Source of the DNA: UBA11612 sp965228575 | Lineage (GTDB): Bacteria; Pseudomonadota; Alphaproteobacteria; Rhodospirillales; Rhodospirillaceae | Length of the DNA stretch: 17,451 nt | Assembly (NCBI GenBank): GCA_965228575.1 | Contig: CBDDHW010000044.1 | Coordinates: forward strand, 1 to 17,451 | Reading direction: 5' to 3' | Made by a program: the position numbers and the translations under genes | The notes under the pieces: model-generated | The model's input: only the letters and a program-made list of their open reading frames with translations | The model's database searches: none | What the model was told of the DNA's origin: nothing | Shown here: positions 1 to 7,912 of the stretch, piece after piece | How the letters are laid out: each line of letters starts with the position of its first letter | Position numbering within the stretch: position 1 is the first letter of the stretch

Positions 1-129
1 GAGGCTCTGCGTCTCGCCGACTCCGACGAAAACAAACCAAATGCCAATCGGCGAATGAGCGTAGGCATCTACTACTACTCCGGACCTGATCACAATGCAG
101 ATCAGGAGGCGGACGATGAAGACCCGTAA
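1..129 (+). CDS. C-terminal end of an upstream gene, possibly DUF6502 family
   Basis: Frame 1 is open from the window edge to a TAA at 127-129 and gives 42 residues, including RRMSVGIYYYSGPD and a very acidic tail (DQEADDEDP). The composition looks like a genuine protein end rather than a shadow, and the stop overlaps the following lipoprotein gene by 14 bases, as in a translationally coupled pair. DUF6502 proteins, to my knowledge, often end with a short Y/F-rich strand and an acidic tail and often lie next to DUF5666 genes. The family name is therefore inferred from context and tail style, while the coding call rests on the open frame and the overlap. The N-terminal part lies outside the window. 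Confidence 0.55.
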   Translation, partial: EALRLADSDENKPNANRRMSVGIYYYSGPDHNADQEADDEDP

Positions 130-1444
130 AGCCTCTCATTGGTTCGCCCTTATTGTCGTCGCGACAGTGCTCGGTGCTTGCGCCGGTGCTCCTGACGTCC
201 TTCAGCCCAATGCGCAATTGCAATGTCGACCCGACCACAGTCGCGATGGTGCCAACATCGCCTTCGAGCGCGGGATGGGCGGCACGGGAATCTCAACTGA
301 GAGAGGTTCAGGTGGTACCGGTGTTATGGCCCAGGACCGAGGGATGGGCGGAACCGGTATTGGGATTATCGGAACCATCACGGGCTTTGGAAGCATTTGC
401 GTCAATGGTGTGAAAATCGCCTACACCCAAGAAACGCCCGTCATCGAGGATGGAACGCCCTCGAATGCAGAAAACTTGGCTCAAGGCCAAACCGTCGTTG
501 TCTCTGCGATGGAAGCCGGTGGTCTCCTGTCGGCCACATCCATTTCTGTGTCCCATACCCTGAGAGGGCCTGTAACAGTAGCGCCTGAGTCCAATGGTGA
601 GTTGACGGTTATGGGTGTGCCGATCGTCACCGCGTACGCAACTGGCATCAACGTTTCGGAGTTGAGCGTCGATGATGTTGTTACTGTGGATGGTCTACAG
701 CGCGAAGACGGAACTGTTGATGCGACGCGTATCGTTGCCGCGCCGAGCAATAGCGGCGCATTTATCCGCGGCGTGGCAGAAGTAACAGAGGGTTCAGTGG
801 CTGTTGGCGCGGTGCCGATATTGTTCACTGACAGCTCTGCCGCCGAGCCAGAAACGCTAAACCGTCAATGGGCTTACGCCGCCGGCGAATGGGTGGACGG
901 CCAACTGAGAGTCGAGACTTTCACTGTAGGAGGCGACCTCAATACGGAAACAATGCAGCGTCTATCCATAGAAGGATACCTAATAGGCGCACCTAACGAG
1001 CCCTATAGGATTAGAGGTATTCCGCTCGCGGAGAGCTCTAATCAGCGGTTGAGCCGAACAACGCTTGACCAATTGTCACGAACACAGCGGGTTAACGTCG
1101 TAGGCCAAGTCGAGAACGATGGTGCGCTTCGCGTGCAAACGATAGTTGTGCCGGAGTATAGAAGTCCGTTGTTCGATGGCTCGATAGAGAACCAGGACGA
1201 TTCTCAAGAAGTGTCGGGCGCTACGCGGACAGATACTCAAACTCGGGACCAGGTGCAATCTGAGCGCGGTACTTACCGAACCACTATTACACGAACTGAT
1301 GCATTAACTACTGACGTTCTCGATGTTCGGAGCGATACATTGAGAAGCCGGCCGATCTCAGATGTACGTCCAACACCTCCCCGCGATACTCCACCCCGTT
1401 TGCCGCCGCCGCGGCCACCGCCGCCACCCAGGGTTCGCCGGTAA
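116..1444 (+). CDS. DUF5666-type lipoprotein with GGTG repeats and a proline-rich tail
   Basis: The start is placed at ATG 116, not ATG 95, because AGGAGG at 104-109 sits six bases before it. The product is 442 residues. It opens with a basic N-terminus, a hydrophobic stretch and the lipobox LGAC, so it should be a lipid-anchored envelope protein. Residues about 51-85 carry three copies of an RG(M/S)GGTG motif, followed by GTITGFGSICVNG, which is typical of DUF5666 proteins. The middle part (about 90-350) repeats short beta-strand units of the type V-x-G-x-x-x-x-D-G-T, suggesting several OB-like barrels. The last 25 residues are Pro/Arg-rich. Its molecular role is unknown. It overlaps the preceding gene and probably shares its transcript. 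Confidence 0.8.
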   Translation: MKTRKASHWFALIVVATVLGACAGAPDVLQPNAQLQCRPDHSRDGANIAFERGMGGTGISTERGSGGTGVMAQDRGMGGTGIGIIGTITGFGSICVNGVKIAYTQETPVIEDGTPSNAENLAQGQTVVVSAMEAGGLLSATSISVSHTLRGPVTVAPESNGELTVMGVPIVTAYATGINVSELSVDDVVTVDGLQREDGTVDATRIVAAPSNSGAFIRGVAEVTEGSVAVGAVPILFTDSSAAEPETLNRQWAYAAGEWVDGQLRVETFTVGGDLNTETMQRLSIEGYLIGAPNEPYRIRGIPLAESSNQRLSRTTLDQLSRTQRVNVVGQVENDGALRVQTIVVPEYRSPLFDGSIENQDDSQEVSGATRTDTQTRDQVQSERGTYRTTITRTDALTTDVLDVRSDTLRSRPISDVRPTPPRDTPPRLPPPRPPPPPRVRR

Positions 1445-1685
1445 CGTGTCTATTCATGTCAGATTCACAAGTTCTGGCAATTCTAGAATCCTTAGAGAGG
1501 TAACGGTGAATCAACTGATCTGTTGCGCAGGAGTATAGATTCCCTAGTACGTGGCATCGCTGTTCCGCAAGTCCAGGGTACATTCGCGCCTAGTTGCTAT
1601 GCCAAGGGCTGGCCGCTACCATTTCCCCTGGGGGTATTCGCGTTGAGCGCAATAGGGCGAGACAACGCGCGGGGGATCAAGGCAA

Positions 1686-2618
1686 ATGAAGCATTCCGTC
1701 TCTTTCGAGCCGCTTTCGAAAATGGTCGACGGCTCGCAAACGGGCATTCACATCCATGATCTAGTTGGAGATCTTGGTGAGGGGCCGACGCTTGGCATAA
1801 GCGGCGTCATTCACGGCGATGAAGTTACCGGCGCGCATATCATACTTGATTTATTTCGAGCCTTGAAAGATACGCGATTTCGCGGGCGCATACGGATGCT
1901 CCCGGTGTCTAACCCTCACGGTTTTGCGGCTGTCGAGCGATTTACGACCATCGATCGCGTGAATCTCAATCGTGTTTTCCCCGGAAATCCGAAAGGGACG
2001 TATAGTGAGCAACTCGCCGATCACATCATGCGCGTGTTTTTTAACACCGTCGATGTTTTGGTGGATTTACATTCGGGTACAGACCGTCCGACCGTGGATT
2101 ACAGTTATATCTTTAATGATGAAGAGCTAGCGCGAAGTACAGGCGCGAAAATTCTCTATCGTCCCGAAAACGAGGGCCGGGCATTTGTGGGAACCAGCGC
2201 CGTTGCTGTTTTGGATCATGATACACCGGTGACGGTTATCGAGTTAGGCGGCGGCGTCATAGATCAAGCGCCCTACGCGAAACGTGGTGTCGAAGCGCTT
2301 TTTAATGTGATGCGCCATCTTGGCATGCTCGATGGGGAGGTTCAGCGCCGCGCCGATCAGATTGTCGTAAAAGACATTAAGCTCGTTCGTCCCACACAAG
2401 GCGGGTTCATTGAAACCGAGGCGCCGGCGCTGGGTGAACGTATCGCCGGTGGCGCCGTTCTTGGACGCATCATCAGTCCATATACCTTTGAAGAGTTAGA
2501 GGTCATGAACAATCCGGTGGATGACGGCATCATGATTCTCTCTCATCTAACCCGCAACATTATAGAGCCGGGAGACTACGCCTACATGGTCGGCGATCTT
2601 AAAGGCTCAGAATCTTGA
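1686..2618 (+). CDS. M14-family zinc deacylase (succinylglutamate desuccinylase/aspartoacylase type)
   Basis: This 310-residue protein has the signature of the AstE/AspA branch of M14 metallopeptidases, which hydrolyse N-acyl amino acids and related amides. The zinc ligands are visible as HGDE (His43, Glu46) and DLHSG (His129). The substrate-binding segment DRVNLNRVFPG (Asp90 to Arg96 region) and the catalytic Glu186 in VIELGGG are also present. The C-terminal third (about 220-310) resembles the beta-barrel that ends DoeB-like deacylases. No signal peptide is seen, so it is probably cytoplasmic. The ATG at 1686 has only a weak ribosome site. It is the first gene of a run with an aminotransferase 31 bases downstream, a pairing resembling ectoine-derivative breakdown (DoeB/DoeD). 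The actual acyl substrate cannot be read from sequence. Confidence 0.88.
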   Translation: MKHSVSFEPLSKMVDGSQTGIHIHDLVGDLGEGPTLGISGVIHGDEVTGAHIILDLFRALKDTRFRGRIRMLPVSNPHGFAAVERFTTIDRVNLNRVFPGNPKGTYSEQLADHIMRVFFNTVDVLVDLHSGTDRPTVDYSYIFNDEELARSTGAKILYRPENEGRAFVGTSAVAVLDHDTPVTVIELGGGVIDQAPYAKRGVEALFNVMRHLGMLDGEVQRRADQIVVKDIKLVRPTQGGFIETEAPALGERIAGGAVLGRIISPYTFEELEVMNNPVDDGIMILSHLTRNIIEPGDYAYMVGDLKGSES

Positions 2619-2649
2619 ATGGGTACGCCCGGCAGCCGGAGATTTATTC

Positions 2650-3966
2650 GTGACATTTAGTTTTGCCAAGTCGGAGCAACTGCACAAAACGTGCGGCGAG
2701 CTCATCCCTGCGGGAGTCAATTCAAACACTCGCGCGCGCGCACCCCATCCCATCTATTTCAAAAAAGCAGACGGCGCGATAGCAATCGACGCCGATGGTA
2801 ACCAGTTCATTGATATTTTGATGGGCAATGGCGCGATATTGCTCGGGCACAATTGCCCAGAAGTTCAAGACGCTGTGCGAGAGGTGGTTGCGACTGGTTT
2901 AACCACCGGCGTTGAATCGGCAATGACCGTCGCGTTGGCTGAAAAGTTTTTGTCGATCGTCAAAACCATGGACATGGTACGCTTCACAAACACCGGCACC
3001 GAAGCGGCTATGCATGCGCTTCGTCTGGCGCGGTTTACAACGGGTCGAAAGAAGATCGCAAAGGTCGAAGGATCCTATCACGGTTGGGCGGACGAAGCCT
3101 TTATCAGTGTTTGGGCCGATTTGACAAAGGCCGGCGAAGTTGACGCCATACATCCATTATCTGGCTCGCCTGGCCAGCGCGACGACCTTGTTTCGGAAAC
3201 ATTGGTTCTACCTTTCAACGACATCGAAAACAGTGTGGCGGCGATCGAACGACACGCGGAAACCTTAGCCGCAGTGATTCTCGAGCCCATTCTCATCGAC
3301 GTCGGGTTCATTCCAGCGACAACAGAATATCTCCAAGCGCTGCGCACGGTTTGCGACAAACACGAAATTGTCTTGATTTTCGACGAGCTTTTGACGGGCT
3401 TCAACGTTGCGCCGGGAGGCGCGCAAGAGCTTCTGGGAGTCGTTCCGGACCTCGCGACATACGGCAAGGCTCTGGGCAACGGCTATCCCATCGCCGCGCT
3501 CGCGGGCCGCAAGCAGTTTATGAGCAAACTCGCACCGGGGCAGGGGCCGGTTTTCGTGGGCACGTTTAACGGACATTCGATCTCGGTCGCGGCTTCACTT
3601 GCGTCGTTGACCTTACTCGCGGACGGACGTATCGGCGCGGCGGTCAACAAACGCGTTGAAACCCTTAAAGCGGCCTTCAGCGACAGCGCGCGAAAAATTG
3701 GTATCCCCGCGGTCATGCATGGGGGAGGGAGTCACTTCCAATGGTATTTCACCGATAGGGCCGTCACGGATTATCGCAGCGCGGCGACAACGAATGCCGC
3801 CGCCTACCGTGCCTTCGTGCAGTCTATTTTTGATCAGGGCGTGCTTTTTTTACCAAACCCGCTTTCGCACCATGCTCTGTCGGCCGCGCACGATGATGCG
3901 ACAGTAGATCGTCTCATCGGAATATTTGAAACCGGCCTAAAGGCTGCGGCCACGAGCAAGGAGTAA
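2650..3966 (+). CDS. Class III PLP-dependent aminotransferase, glutamate-1-semialdehyde aminomutase-like
   Basis: This 438-residue fold-type I PLP enzyme starts at GTG 2650 with GGAG eight bases upstream. Visible motifs are TNTGTEA (phosphate-binding loop), SYHGW (ring stacking), DELLTGF (Asp contacting the pyridine nitrogen) and YGKALGNGYP, in which Lys273 is the Schiff-base lysine. The general resemblance is to HemL. However, the loops differ from housekeeping HemL, and the gene sits with a deacylase, carrier and amidohydrolase. I therefore favour a catabolic omega-transaminase or aminomutase over tetrapyrrole synthesis. It probably releases or moves the amino group of the product made by the upstream deacylase. 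The stop is four bases before the transporter start, so the genes are co-transcribed. Confidence 0.87.
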   Translation: MTFSFAKSEQLHKTCGELIPAGVNSNTRARAPHPIYFKKADGAIAIDADGNQFIDILMGNGAILLGHNCPEVQDAVREVVATGLTTGVESAMTVALAEKFLSIVKTMDMVRFTNTGTEAAMHALRLARFTTGRKKIAKVEGSYHGWADEAFISVWADLTKAGEVDAIHPLSGSPGQRDDLVSETLVLPFNDIENSVAAIERHAETLAAVILEPILIDVGFIPATTEYLQALRTVCDKHEIVLIFDELLTGFNVAPGGAQELLGVVPDLATYGKALGNGYPIAALAGRKQFMSKLAPGQGPVFVGTFNGHSISVAASLASLTLLADGRIGAAVNKRVETLKAAFSDSARKIGIPAVMHGGGSHFQWYFTDRAVTDYRSAATTNAAAYRAFVQSIFDQGVLFLPNPLSHHALSAAHDDATVDRLIGIFETGLKAAATSKE

Positions 3967-3970
3967 AGCT

Positions 3971-5320
3971 ATGAGCGCCGAAACCACTCAGACACCTGAC
4001 TTTGCGGCGAGGCCATGGCTCGGGTTCTCAAACCGCGACCGCGTAGTTGTAATCGTGGCGCTCTTTTTTGTTTCGATGTCTGGGTATATGGACCGGTTCA
4101 TTATGTCCATCCTTCAAGAACCTATTCGAGAGGAGTTTAATCTTTCCGATACTCAACTAGGTCTTATAACTGGTTTCGCTTTCGCCGCGTTGTATTCGGT
4201 GCTCGGCATTCCAATCGCGCGATTGGCGGACCGCAGCAACCGGCGTTATATCATCACTGCTGCACTGGTCGCATGGAGCGCTATGACGGCGTTGTGCGGC
4301 GTGGTGCAAAATTACATTCAGTTATTCCTTGCGCGTATTGGCGTGGGAGTCGGAGAAGCGGGATTATTGCCGCCCACCCACTCCCTTGTCGGTGATTATT
4401 TTCCACCGGAAGGTCGCTCAATAGCGTTCGCAGTTCTTACATTTGGCAATTCCGCCGGAACAGCACTCGGACTGATCGGCGGTGGATATATCGCTTTGGA
4501 ATACGGGTGGCGTGCAGCTTTCATTGCTGCGGGATTACCGGGATTGCTGATGGCGTACTTCGTTCATCGCGCGATCAAGGAGCCGCGTGTCCTCTGGGGG
4601 TTTCCCGCTCGCTCGACAACAACTGAGAATGGAGATTCTTCTAACGCGATTCAAAGCTTCATTGTTGCGGTAGGCGAGCTTCTACGAAAACCCACGTATT
4701 TCCATCTTCTGATCGCCACTACGGTTTATTTTTTCGTCGTCGGCGGCGCGATCCTTTTTATTCCATCCCACATGATTCGCGCTCTAGACCTACCGATCGA
4801 CCTAGTCGGTCGTTATTTCGGTCTAACAATAGCGTCTGCCGCTGCGGTGGGCGCACTCATTGGGGGACGTCTCGCGGATAAACTTTCCGAACTTGATCCG
4901 CGCTGGATGTTGAGGTTTCCGGCCATTGCGATGGTCGTCGTCTTTCCTCTTTTGTGTCTATTTTTGTTCCTCGATGATTATAGAATTGGGCTTGCCTTCT
5001 TTTTCGTGGCCTGGGCGATTTTGACTATTGGGTATATCCCAATTTTTGCAGCGGTCCAGGCGGTGGCGGGCGCAACCCGCCGGGCGACTGCCGTCGCTTT
5101 TCTTTTCGTCTCAACCACATTGATTGGCAATGGCATTGGTCCGGTGGCCACGGGCAAGATTAGTGATCTGCTCAAGCCTCAGTACGGTGACGAGTCTCTA
5201 CGCTACAGTATGATGATCATTATGGTCCTGCTGCTCTGGTCGGCCTGGCACTTCTGGCGCGCGCGCCTCACGATCATGGACGACTTTGAAGACGGGCGGA
5301 CTGCGGCGGGCGCGCAATAG
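3971..5320 (+). CDS. MFS transporter, spinster-like family
   Basis: This 449-residue inner-membrane carrier has about 12 hydrophobic segments. The N-terminus carries the spinster-type signature GYMDRFIMSIL followed by LSDTQLGLITGFAFAALYS, and the MFS motif A appears as RLADRSNRR after the second helix. A second, degenerate motif lies near GGRLADKLSELDPR in the C-terminal half. The start ATG 3971 has an excellent ribosome site (AAGGAG at 3958-3963) that overlaps the end of the aminotransferase gene. The context suggests import of the compound degraded by the neighbouring enzymes. Direction and substrate are inferred, not seen. Confidence 0.9.
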   Translation: MSAETTQTPDFAARPWLGFSNRDRVVVIVALFFVSMSGYMDRFIMSILQEPIREEFNLSDTQLGLITGFAFAALYSVLGIPIARLADRSNRRYIITAALVAWSAMTALCGVVQNYIQLFLARIGVGVGEAGLLPPTHSLVGDYFPPEGRSIAFAVLTFGNSAGTALGLIGGGYIALEYGWRAAFIAAGLPGLLMAYFVHRAIKEPRVLWGFPARSTTTENGDSSNAIQSFIVAVGELLRKPTYFHLLIATTVYFFVVGGAILFIPSHMIRALDLPIDLVGRYFGLTIASAAAVGALIGGRLADKLSELDPRWMLRFPAIAMVVVFPLLCLFLFLDDYRIGLAFFFVAWAILTIGYIPIFAAVQAVAGATRRATAVAFLFVSTTLIGNGIGPVATGKISDLLKPQYGDESLRYSMMIIMVLLLWSAWHFWRARLTIMDDFEDGRTAAGAQ

Positions 5321-5383
5321 TAATATTCCTCCCGGCAGCCGTTTGGCGAACGGAACACACTGAGTGTTAGGGAAACGGCGAAT

Positions 5384-6886
5384 ATGCGTATTTTGAGCAG
5401 AGTTGCCTTGGCCATTGTGGCAACTCTTCTAATAGCAACGATTTGGGTTTTTTACTCGACCGACTCTGCCATCGACCTCACGCGAGAGCGATCTCTGCAA
5501 ATTCGAGCAGCAATGGCGGAAAAATCGGTTTCCGAAGACTCCTCAATTGTTGTCTACACCGGTGCAACGCTGATCGACGGCCTTGGCGGCGACCCCCTTG
5601 AAGATGCTGTCCTGGTCACTCGAAACGGCAAAATTGAAGCCGTGGGGAAGGGCATCGATATTCCTGAAGGCTCAGAGATTGTCGATGTCGAGGGCAAATG
5701 GATTGTTCCCGGCTTGATCGACGCCCATGTTCACTTCAGCACGTCTGGCCGCATTTATACCCGTCCGGGGTTTATTGACCTCACGCATCTCGTTTCTCAA
5801 GAAGAGGAGACGCAATGGATTAAGGACAACATGGCCACGACATTGCGCGGGTATCTGTGCTCGGGTGTGACCGGCACGGTGTCCATGGGAGGGCCGAGTT
5901 CGGAGATCGGCGTATTGGCCCTGGCCAATTCGATGGCCGACGCCCCGTCCGTGTTTGTTGCCCACGGGCCGACAGTCGTCCTTCCGCCGCCGATGGCCCG
6001 GAGCGTAATGGGCCTCAGTGACGGGGAGCTCACCTTAAAAGCCGCATATACTGAAGATCAGGCTCGTGAACTGGTGGAAGATGCCGTCGCCACGGAGGCT
6101 GATCTCGTCAAAACAGTTTACGACACGCTAGGCAGAAACTTCATGGAATGGCTGCAGGCGGACTATGTCAGAATTCACGAAATTATCGTTGAAGAAAGCA
6201 ATGAGCACGGACTGAATGTCACCACCCATATCCATGCACTCGAACCAGGCAAAAGGGTGATGGAAGCGGGCATTAGCAGTATGCAGCATCTTCCATCTGA
6301 CGCTTTGGTTGATGATGAGTTCATCACGCTTGCCCTGGACAATGACGTTATCGTTGTGCCGACACTGGCTTTAAGGGAGCGAGCGCTCGTAAACTCCTTT
6401 GACAAGCAATACAAGCTTCTGCCCATCGAAGAAAAATGCGGCAACCCGGAAATAATCGAGTCCTGGTTTGAAGTTGGGCTTGACGATATGCCCGATCTGC
6501 AAGGGGCTGGCGACAAAATGGGAACAGAAGGGACCCGTATCGCCCTTGAAAACTCTAAAACGCTTTATGAAGCGGGTGTAGCGGTTGGCGCCGGAACCGA
6601 TGCTGGCCTCATGGGCATGATACATGGTGCATCAATGCATCTTGAGTTGCAGAGCATGAGTGAGATTGGCATGACGCCCGGTGATCTCATTGTTTCCGCG
6701 ACACTGACAGCAGCCCGGGTGGCTGGAATTGAAAAGGAGTATGGGAGTCTTGAGGCAGGCAAGTATGCAGACTTCTTAATCTTGTCCGCCAACCCACTCG
6801 ACAATATTGCCAATCTTCAAGAGATCGACGTCGTCGTGAAACATGGCCATCCCTTTACGCAGTCTGATTTGTTGCCGGCACCGTGA
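5384..6886 (+). CDS. Membrane-anchored metal-dependent amidohydrolase
   Basis: This 500-residue protein belongs to the amidohydrolase superfamily, near the imidazolonepropionase/prolidase-like group. Metal-site residues are visible: His115 and His117 in DAHVHF, a probable carboxylated lysine Lys243 in LVKTVYD, His282/His284 in THIHA, His302 in MQHLPSD, and Asp406 in GTDAG. The N-terminus has one hydrophobic helix (about residues 4-24) with no clear cleavage site, so it is probably tethered at the periplasmic face. It follows the MFS gene by 63 bases and is likely the last gene of the operon. It may cut an amide or lactam before uptake, for example a cyclic dipeptide or acyl-amino compound. 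The substrate is unknown. The ribosome site is weak. Confidence 0.88.
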   Translation: MRILSRVALAIVATLLIATIWVFYSTDSAIDLTRERSLQIRAAMAEKSVSEDSSIVVYTGATLIDGLGGDPLEDAVLVTRNGKIEAVGKGIDIPEGSEIVDVEGKWIVPGLIDAHVHFSTSGRIYTRPGFIDLTHLVSQEEETQWIKDNMATTLRGYLCSGVTGTVSMGGPSSEIGVLALANSMADAPSVFVAHGPTVVLPPPMARSVMGLSDGELTLKAAYTEDQARELVEDAVATEADLVKTVYDTLGRNFMEWLQADYVRIHEIIVEESNEHGLNVTTHIHALEPGKRVMEAGISSMQHLPSDALVDDEFITLALDNDVIVVPTLALRERALVNSFDKQYKLLPIEEKCGNPEIIESWFEVGLDDMPDLQGAGDKMGTEGTRIALENSKTLYEAGVAVGAGTDAGLMGMIHGASMHLELQSMSEIGMTPGDLIVSATLTAARVAGIEKEYGSLEAGKYADFLILSANPLDNIANLQEIDVVVKHGHPFTQSDLLPAP

Positions 6887-7373
6887 CCAGAAAAATGGTG
6901 GGCCGATGGGGACCAATTTGGGCACTGGAATTTACTGATCACTCTTTACTAGACATCGGGTATGAGGTCGAAATCTCGCGGGGGTGCCAGACTTGTAAAA
7001 CTGTGAACGAGGGTGTTCTTAATTCCTTTGGTAGTGGCATGAGCTTTAGATCATTGGTCATCACTTGATTGATAAGCTGTTCTGGAACCGTAATGAAGAG
7101 ATCCGTCGGTGCGACAACAGTGATGGTTGTCAGAAAGTGACTGATTCTGAGTGCAATCTTTGAGCACTGGCGGACGTTTCAATGAAGAAGTGGAGTAACT
7201 ATTTTTGCCGCGCGGGCATTACTTAACACGGTACAACCCCATGTAGTCGCCTAACGTCAAGGTGCTCTCATCCCCTAAAGATGTCCTTTCACACCAATTT
7301 AAACGTCTAGCCAATTGATTTTACCTGTTGAGTCAACAAATACAGAACTCATCAGTAGTTTCCTCCCGCATTC
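6887..7373. other. Gene-poor stretch of about 490 bases
   Basis: I find no convincing gene here. One plus-strand frame from GTG 6883 to 7068 would encode 61 residues, but it lacks a ribosome site and any recognisable motif. The left edge holds AATGGTGGGC (6894-6903), identical to the 3' end of the tRNA-Val gene at 15994-16003. A perfect odd palindrome TGTTGA-G-TCAACA lies at 7326-7338, about 35 bases past the stop of the minus-strand receiver gene, with no T-run. The region could be the left end of an integrated element, or decayed sequence. Confidence 0.5.
6894..6903 (+). repeat. Candidate left attachment core, direct repeat of the tRNA-Val 3' end
   Basis: AATGGTGGGC here is identical in sequence and orientation to 15994-16003, which covers the CCA end and last acceptor bases of tRNA-Val plus two flanking bases. 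The spacing is exactly 9,100 bases. Similarity stops on both sides, as expected for the core shared by attL and attR after recombinase-driven integration. Ten bases is short and could be chance: scanning a 30-base tRNA end against this window would give such a match fairly often. Confidence 0.35.
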
Positions 7374-7766
7374 TTACTTGTAGTTACCCCGCGCATGACT
7401 GAGCAGTTCGAATGGGTCAAGTGGTTTAAACATGATCGCTGTGATATCGAGCGCGTTGATCGCTTTTCGTATCTTGTCAGTATCTATCTGCCCGGTAAAA
7501 AGCACACGCTTTGCCTCCGGATAAGTTCGCCTCACTTCCTCAAGGAATTCCACGCCGTCCATACCGGGCATTTCGAAGTCAGAGGCGACCATATCAATCC
7601 TTGGCTCTTTAGACATTAACTTGAGCGCCGACGTCGGCGAAACTGCTGGAATAACGTTGATTTCCCTCATTAAACGCCGCGCAAGCCCCAGCACCAAAGA
7701 CCTATCATCATCTACGATAACGATGTTGCGCTTTCTAATTAACGATCTGCTTTGTGAATTGCTCAT
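7374..7766 (-). CDS. Stand-alone response regulator receiver domain protein
   Basis: The start is placed at ATG 7766, giving 130 residues, because AGGAGAG lies just upstream on the minus strand. An earlier in-frame start at 7829 would run into the shared operator. The protein is one complete receiver domain: acidic pocket Asp19-Asp21 (VDDD), phosphoacceptor Asp63 (SDFEMPGMDG), Thr91 (LFTG) and Lys114 (FKP). No output domain follows, so it is CheY-like, acting by protein contact or as a phosphate sink. It is transcribed divergently from the H-NOX gene across a 146-base spacer that contains the conserved palindrome, which ties it to the NO-signalling cluster. Its partner kinase is inferred to be the one at 8448-9797. 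Confidence 0.88.
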   Translation of the reverse strand: MSNSQSRSLIRKRNIVIVDDDRSLVLGLARRLMREINVIPAVSPTSALKLMSKEPRIDMVASDFEMPGMDGVEFLEEVRRTYPEAKRVLFTGQIDTDKIRKAINALDITAIMFKPLDPFELLSHARGNYK

Positions 7767-7819
7767 TAAATCTCTCCTCTTAAATGCAGCATTACTGTCC
7801 TCTATAAAACCGCCGAGCG

Positions 7820-7843
7820 TCACCCCCATTTAAGGGTAATCAT
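7820..7843 (+). promoter_or_regulatory. Conserved palindromic operator, copy 1
   Basis: The arms are TCACCCCCAT and GGGTAAT, separated by four bases and followed by CAT. Read on this strand it matches 21 of 24 positions of the minus strand at 10861-10884. It lies in the middle of the spacer between the lone receiver gene and the H-NOX gene, 69 bases before the H-NOX start. The arm TACCC(C/T)T, read outward, resembles NarL/FixJ-type half-sites, so the LuxR-type regulator of this cluster is the natural candidate to bind it. Confidence 0.75.
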
Positions 7844-7895
7844 GCCTATCTCGATGAAATAGAGTGATAGAAATCGTGAGGTCCCCAATCCGGAA

Positions 7896-7905
7896 AAGGA
7901 AGGAG
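7896..7905 (+). promoter_or_regulatory. Strong ribosome binding site of the H-NOX gene
   Basis: AAGGAAGGAG is followed by a seven-base spacer and ATG 7913. It is one of the best Shine-Dalgarno sequences in the window and fixes the H-NOX start. Confidence 0.85.
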
Positions 7906-7912
7906 CTAAAAT

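Noticed and set aside
1506..1538. Ten-codon frame (GTG start) with GAGAGG upstream, possible leader peptide before the deacylase operon
   Set aside because: Too short to judge, with no attenuator-like hairpins around it and no run of regulatory codons.
1624..1636. CCCC-T-GGGGG palindrome resembling the operator of the NO cluster
   Set aside because: The centre is much shorter than in the two good copies and the flanking TCA/TAAT bases are absent, so it is probably unrelated.
2628..5341. CCCGGCAGCCG repeated in two gaps of the deacylase operon (2628-2638 and 5331-5341)
   Set aside because: Repeated 11-mers are expected many times by chance in a window this long, and no symmetry or wider similarity supports a site.
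6883..7068. 61-codon frame starting with GTG that overlaps the amidohydrolase stop
   Set aside because: No ribosome site, no recognisable motif, and it would span the candidate integration junction. The overlap alone is not enough support.
7767..7829. Longer start for the lone receiver protein (21 extra residues)
   Set aside because: It would run into the conserved operator, while ATG 7766 has a clear AGGAGAG ribosome site.
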